DNA of 64,000 bases, taken from Patellaria atrata CBS 101060 (taxonomy: Eukaryota > Ascomycota > Dothideomycetes > Patellariales > Patellariaceae). This document shows positions 60,681-64,000 of the stretch, in pieces (position 1 is the first letter of the stretch; each line of letters starts with the position of its first letter). The translations under genes were made by a program, and so were the position numbers. Location: NCBI GenBank assembly GCA_010093705.1, contig MU006090.1, forward strand, positions 957,817 to 1,021,816. The letters are read 5' to 3'. Below the pieces are notes generated by a model. That model saw only the letters and a program-made list of their open reading frames with translations. It was not told the DNA's origin and did not search any database.

Positions 60681-62840
60681 TCACTCATCTTCGTCATCAC
60701 TGAAAACCATGAGGTCCTCTTCCTCTTCTTCCGTTTCCGCTTTGCGGGGTTTTTTGTTCGCCGTAGCTACGATTCCTTCGATCTTATCGAGAACTGATCG
60801 GAACTTCTCAAGGCCTTTGTCCGCAGGTGTTCCACCATCTATGTCTTTCTTCTCGACCGTAAAAAATTTCTCCGATATAGCACTATGGCTGGTGTCATAT
60901 GGCAGCCGCTCGCCGATGCCCATGAGTCCTGATGCCGCGAAAGTGCAAGCCCAGTTCTTGTGATAAATTCGTATTCCCCAGCGCGGTTCAACCTCCTTTC
61001 GTGGAGGATTCCTGGGATCAACTGCGCGGTCAAAGAAGCAGTTCGTGAAGCATTGCAGTTCAACGACGTACCCCGTGCCGGTAACCTGAAACTTGTACGA
61101 ACGTGTTTGGGAGACAGAAAGGATGGGGGGTGTTTCAACGAACTCCTCCGGGATAGAGCGAACAGGGTCGGGATCGCCCCGTTCCAGGGCAGCCATGTCG
61201 AGAGTCATAGACTTTACGAAGCTGGTATACGCCGGTGGCAAGGTGCTCTCGTCAACCGTACGGGCATTCATGAGTTTGAAATTCCATGAAAAGTGGTCCT
61301 CGCGGATGTCCAGCATTACGACATCCATTTGGGTGGTCAATTCATTCTCTTGATCAAGTCTGGACCAACGTTTGGACACATTGGACGCCATACCATCCGT
61401 AGTGTCGTACTCGATGTCATAGCGAAGATTCCCTAAACCGACTTCTCCCTTCGGACATAACATTGTAAATGACGCGCCATACGTAGGCTTGAGGTCGGCT
61501 AAGTTTTGGACCCTGGGCTCTTCAGCGACAAGAACGTTAGACGGAACTGCCATAAGGGTATCTAGAAGTATTCTCTCGATCGTCTTGTCGCCGAGCTCTT
61601 TGGTCACTTCAGATTCCCAATCGTTCCGATTCAAAAATTTATGAAATTCGTCCAGAGAGTACGAATCGTCATGGTCTTTAAAATTTTCCCATTTTTGGAT
61701 TGTAAACCGACCGAGACTCGCCATCATGGTGATGTTCATACCTCGAAGATAGTTTACTCTGCGCAAAGCCTCTATTACTGCGCCTTCGAAGCGCTTTTGG
61801 TTTCCGTCTCCTTCAACGCCCAGCTCTTTGGCGCCGGCCTGAAGTTTCTGATCTCCAGACGAAATGCTCTTAGCAATGAAAACTCGTTTTGGTTTCTCCA
61901 GATCGAATCCTTGAGAGGAGCGTGCAGTTGTAATTTGAAAATAAGGGGTAGAGTACGCCATCATGGCGACCTTTTCGGTGGGAAACGGCTTCACTAGGAA
62001 TATGGGGGCTTCCAAAATGTAGCTATTTGCTTTGATGGTATAATAAGTGTTTTGCACCCTTATTTTCGCCTCTTCGAGATTCTTCTGAATTTCCCCCATG
62101 AGTTTGAACGAATTGATCTCAGAGTCCCAGAAAATCCAACAGCCGAGTTGTCTACGGATCGGATCAAAAGCCGGGAAGCTAGAACCTCCCAATTGCTTCT
62201 GAAGTTCACGGAAGCGTTCAGGGTCATTCTCGTCCCAAGCCGCTTCGAGCTTTCGAAATGGTTAATGAATGAAATAGAATATCTTATAGGATGACTTACT
62301 TTATGAAGACTGGTATCATTCTTCGGTGGCTCTTCCAGGAACTTACTCTGAACCATTGCTTGCTGTTCAGTCCTCCTAGTCCTGTTCACTCGTTTTTGAT
62401 TATACGCTTGAAGTTTAGGAAATGCACCATGCTTTTGACTGTCCGGGTTGGTTTCCTTAGTCCATTCTCTAATGAACTGGATAGCAGCACGTATTTTGTC
62501 ACTGTTGCCTTCTATCCGAACAACAGTTCTGAAGTCGGTAGCCCTTGGCACAACTCCGATTCGTGTACCTGTCCGGACCGAAATATCGTGAAGGGGTGGA
62601 CAGAAGGTGTCGAGGCTTTGGTAACCTTTGAAATCACGCCTCAAGGGAAAGAAACCTCCAGGAAGTGTATATTCTGCTAGGTCAGTATAAGGAAATGGAA
62701 AGCCGGGTGTTAATTATGGTAATCTCACCCTTCCGCTCATTACCCTGCTGTTCAGACGCTCTTAGTCCTCTATTTGCGCCCCCATTCTTCCCACCGTGTG
62801 GGTTTGCCCCCTTCTGCCATTTTTTTAGATTTCTATCCAT
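60681..62840 (-). CDS. KH-like RNA-binding-type protein of unknown function
   Basis: Three exons (62840-62729, 62673-62300, 62249-60681), with introns of 55 and 50 nt, give 684 residues. The first 37 residues are basic and Gly/Asn-rich. A KH-like fold is suggested by ISVRTGTRIGVVPRATDF and RTVVRIEGNSDKIRAAIQFI. A basic linker follows (NQKRVNRTRRTEQQ). The long C-terminal part (from LEAAWDENDPERFRELQKQ) has no domain I can name with confidence; it includes AYSTPYFQITTARSSQGF, FKFLNRNDW-like and WGIRIYHKNWACTFAASGL segments and ends in an acidic tail (TEEEEEDLMVFSDDEDE). It resembles a conserved fungal hypothetical family with paired KH/DUF regions. The start ATG at 62840 is the most economical choice; the frame stays open upstream, so it could begin earlier. 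Confidence 0.7.
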
Positions 62841-64000
62841 TCTGCTTCTTGGCGCTTGTTGTGAAGCTTGGGGGAAGGAGTCAACGAGATGGTGTTCTAG
62901 ACAGCCAGACTGATGGAGAACGTGTTCTTCAGGCGCTGCTCGGAAAAAAGAGAGACGCGTTGTTGACGGAACTGTGGTGTGGGCGGGGGAGAACCCCGAG
63001 TCACGAAAAGAGGTATACAGTTGAAAAGCGACAATTCAGGTTTGAAACACAGCACATGAAGTGTCGACAAAACTTGTCAGACAGCATGTGAAGGGCGAAA
63101 GCGTGCTCGTTCACTTTCCCACTACGGACATTCTGACTAGTGATGGGATAATGAGAAGAGTTAAATGGAATCAAAACGAAGAAAAGAAGATGTGTATTCA
63201 AAAAAAAAAACCCCCGACGGGTTGACTGAGAAGTACGAATTTGTGTCAACAGAACGTCGATGCTCCTGTACAGTCGCACCTTCCTCAAAGCCAAAGTTGG
63301 AACTTGAAATTCGCAAGTTCGCGAGATGTTCCGTCCTCATACAGACATGGGTTATGTTATGGGTAGGTAGAAAGTAAGGTAGACGGAAGTAAAATATCAC
63401 TAGGAGAGGCAATGTATAGACTTAGTTTTTCTCATATCTTGACTGTATTATATATGGCATTACTATACACAGTCTGATATTGAAGAGTCACCACAGGTAA
63501 TCCCATATCGTAAGGGAGTAAATAATTATATTCTTGTTCAAAGATATACAAAATATCAAGACTTCCACACAATTCATTTTAGGAAGAGTGCTTCTGTCAC
63601 TGAACTACACTTTCCCTTAGGGTAGGCCGAGGACAACTGGTTTCTTTCAACATCGTAGGAGATACAATCTAGCGAGCAGCGCTCAGATCGAATATATCGT
63701 CGCCAGATGCATAAAAGTACCTTTAGAGGCTTCCATTTTGCCATGGACCAGAAATGTCCTGCAGTGACGTCGGTTATCGACAAAAATTCCGAACCGTTGG
63801 CCAAGGCTGCGGGATCGCCCGCCCGCATACGGTATGGTATGAAGAAGGAGACGCGATCCACTACCTTACTCGCACAACTTCATTCTATACCTTAGTTACT
63901 AAAGATTGATCATTCGTCAGTCGTAAAGTTTTTCTGATTACGCTAGGGTAGACTACCTTAAGATTATGTTTCAACGACGGTTGGTGTTATTCGGGGGCGA
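62841..64000. other. Window end, no gene recognised
   Basis: Contains an A10/C5 run near 63201 and a minus-strand open frame (63574-63861) encoding DPAALANGSEFLSITDVTAG, which I cannot place. Nothing else is supported. Confidence 0.4.

Noticed and set aside
60681-62840. First impression of translation factor eIF3d
   Set aside because: None of the eIF3d blocks is present; the KH-like segment and the tail do not match it.

Overview
The window reads as nuclear DNA of a filamentous ascomycete (Pezizomycotina; Leotiomycetes is my best guess, from remembered protein resemblance only). Genes on both strands carry short GT-AG introns, mostly 44-63 nt, with CTAAC/CTAAT-like branch sites. Gene content is fungal: OPY2, a GCN4/CpcA bZIP factor, TOM70, MRP10, a glycine-betaine-reductase-type NRPS-like enzyme and a DUF3176 membrane protein. 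Splice models were worked out by hand from reading frame and conserved motifs. No rRNA, tRNA, CRISPR or clear transposon or virus was found. A 100-base run of N (60526-60625) marks a scaffold gap.

Layout. 0-11 kb: end of a PLP aminotransferase, a single-pass cell-surface protein, the mitoribosomal protein MRP10 (hidden in three short exons), a 928-residue disordered protein and aminodeoxychorismate lyase (folate branch). 11.5-27.5 kb: TOM70, the osmosensing anchor OPY2, a secreted histidine phosphatase, NADP-isocitrate dehydrogenase with a probable double start, and a 1274-residue A-T-R1-R2 enzyme of the glycine betaine to choline type. 29.5-46.7 kb: a gene graveyard. An acyl-protein-thioesterase-like gene, two aminoglycoside-phosphotransferase-fold genes, a TAP-type alpha/beta hydrolase, a DUF3176 protein, a small Cys-rich protein and a multi-pass membrane protein all carry stops and/or frameshifts. 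Only a kinase-like gene and a GH16 glycosidase look whole in this block. 47-63 kb: a healthy housekeeping block with a haloacid dehalogenase, DDHD phospholipase, cyclic phosphodiesterase, P5C dehydrogenase, CpcA-type bZIP, prefoldin 5 and a KH-like protein.

The most noteworthy points are the density of decayed genes in one 17-kb stretch, the repeated appearance of TGA where a Trp codon is expected there, the ATRR enzyme, the upstream ORFs before the CpcA-like gene, an 11-nt micro-exon in isocitrate dehydrogenase, and a frame anomaly at the MRP10 intron. Two housekeeping genes (MRP10 and the bZIP gene) have one-base frame breaks at homopolymers, so assembly errors must be excluded before the frameshifts, though not the nonsense codons, are taken as biology. 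I did not find a convincing new multi-gene system.
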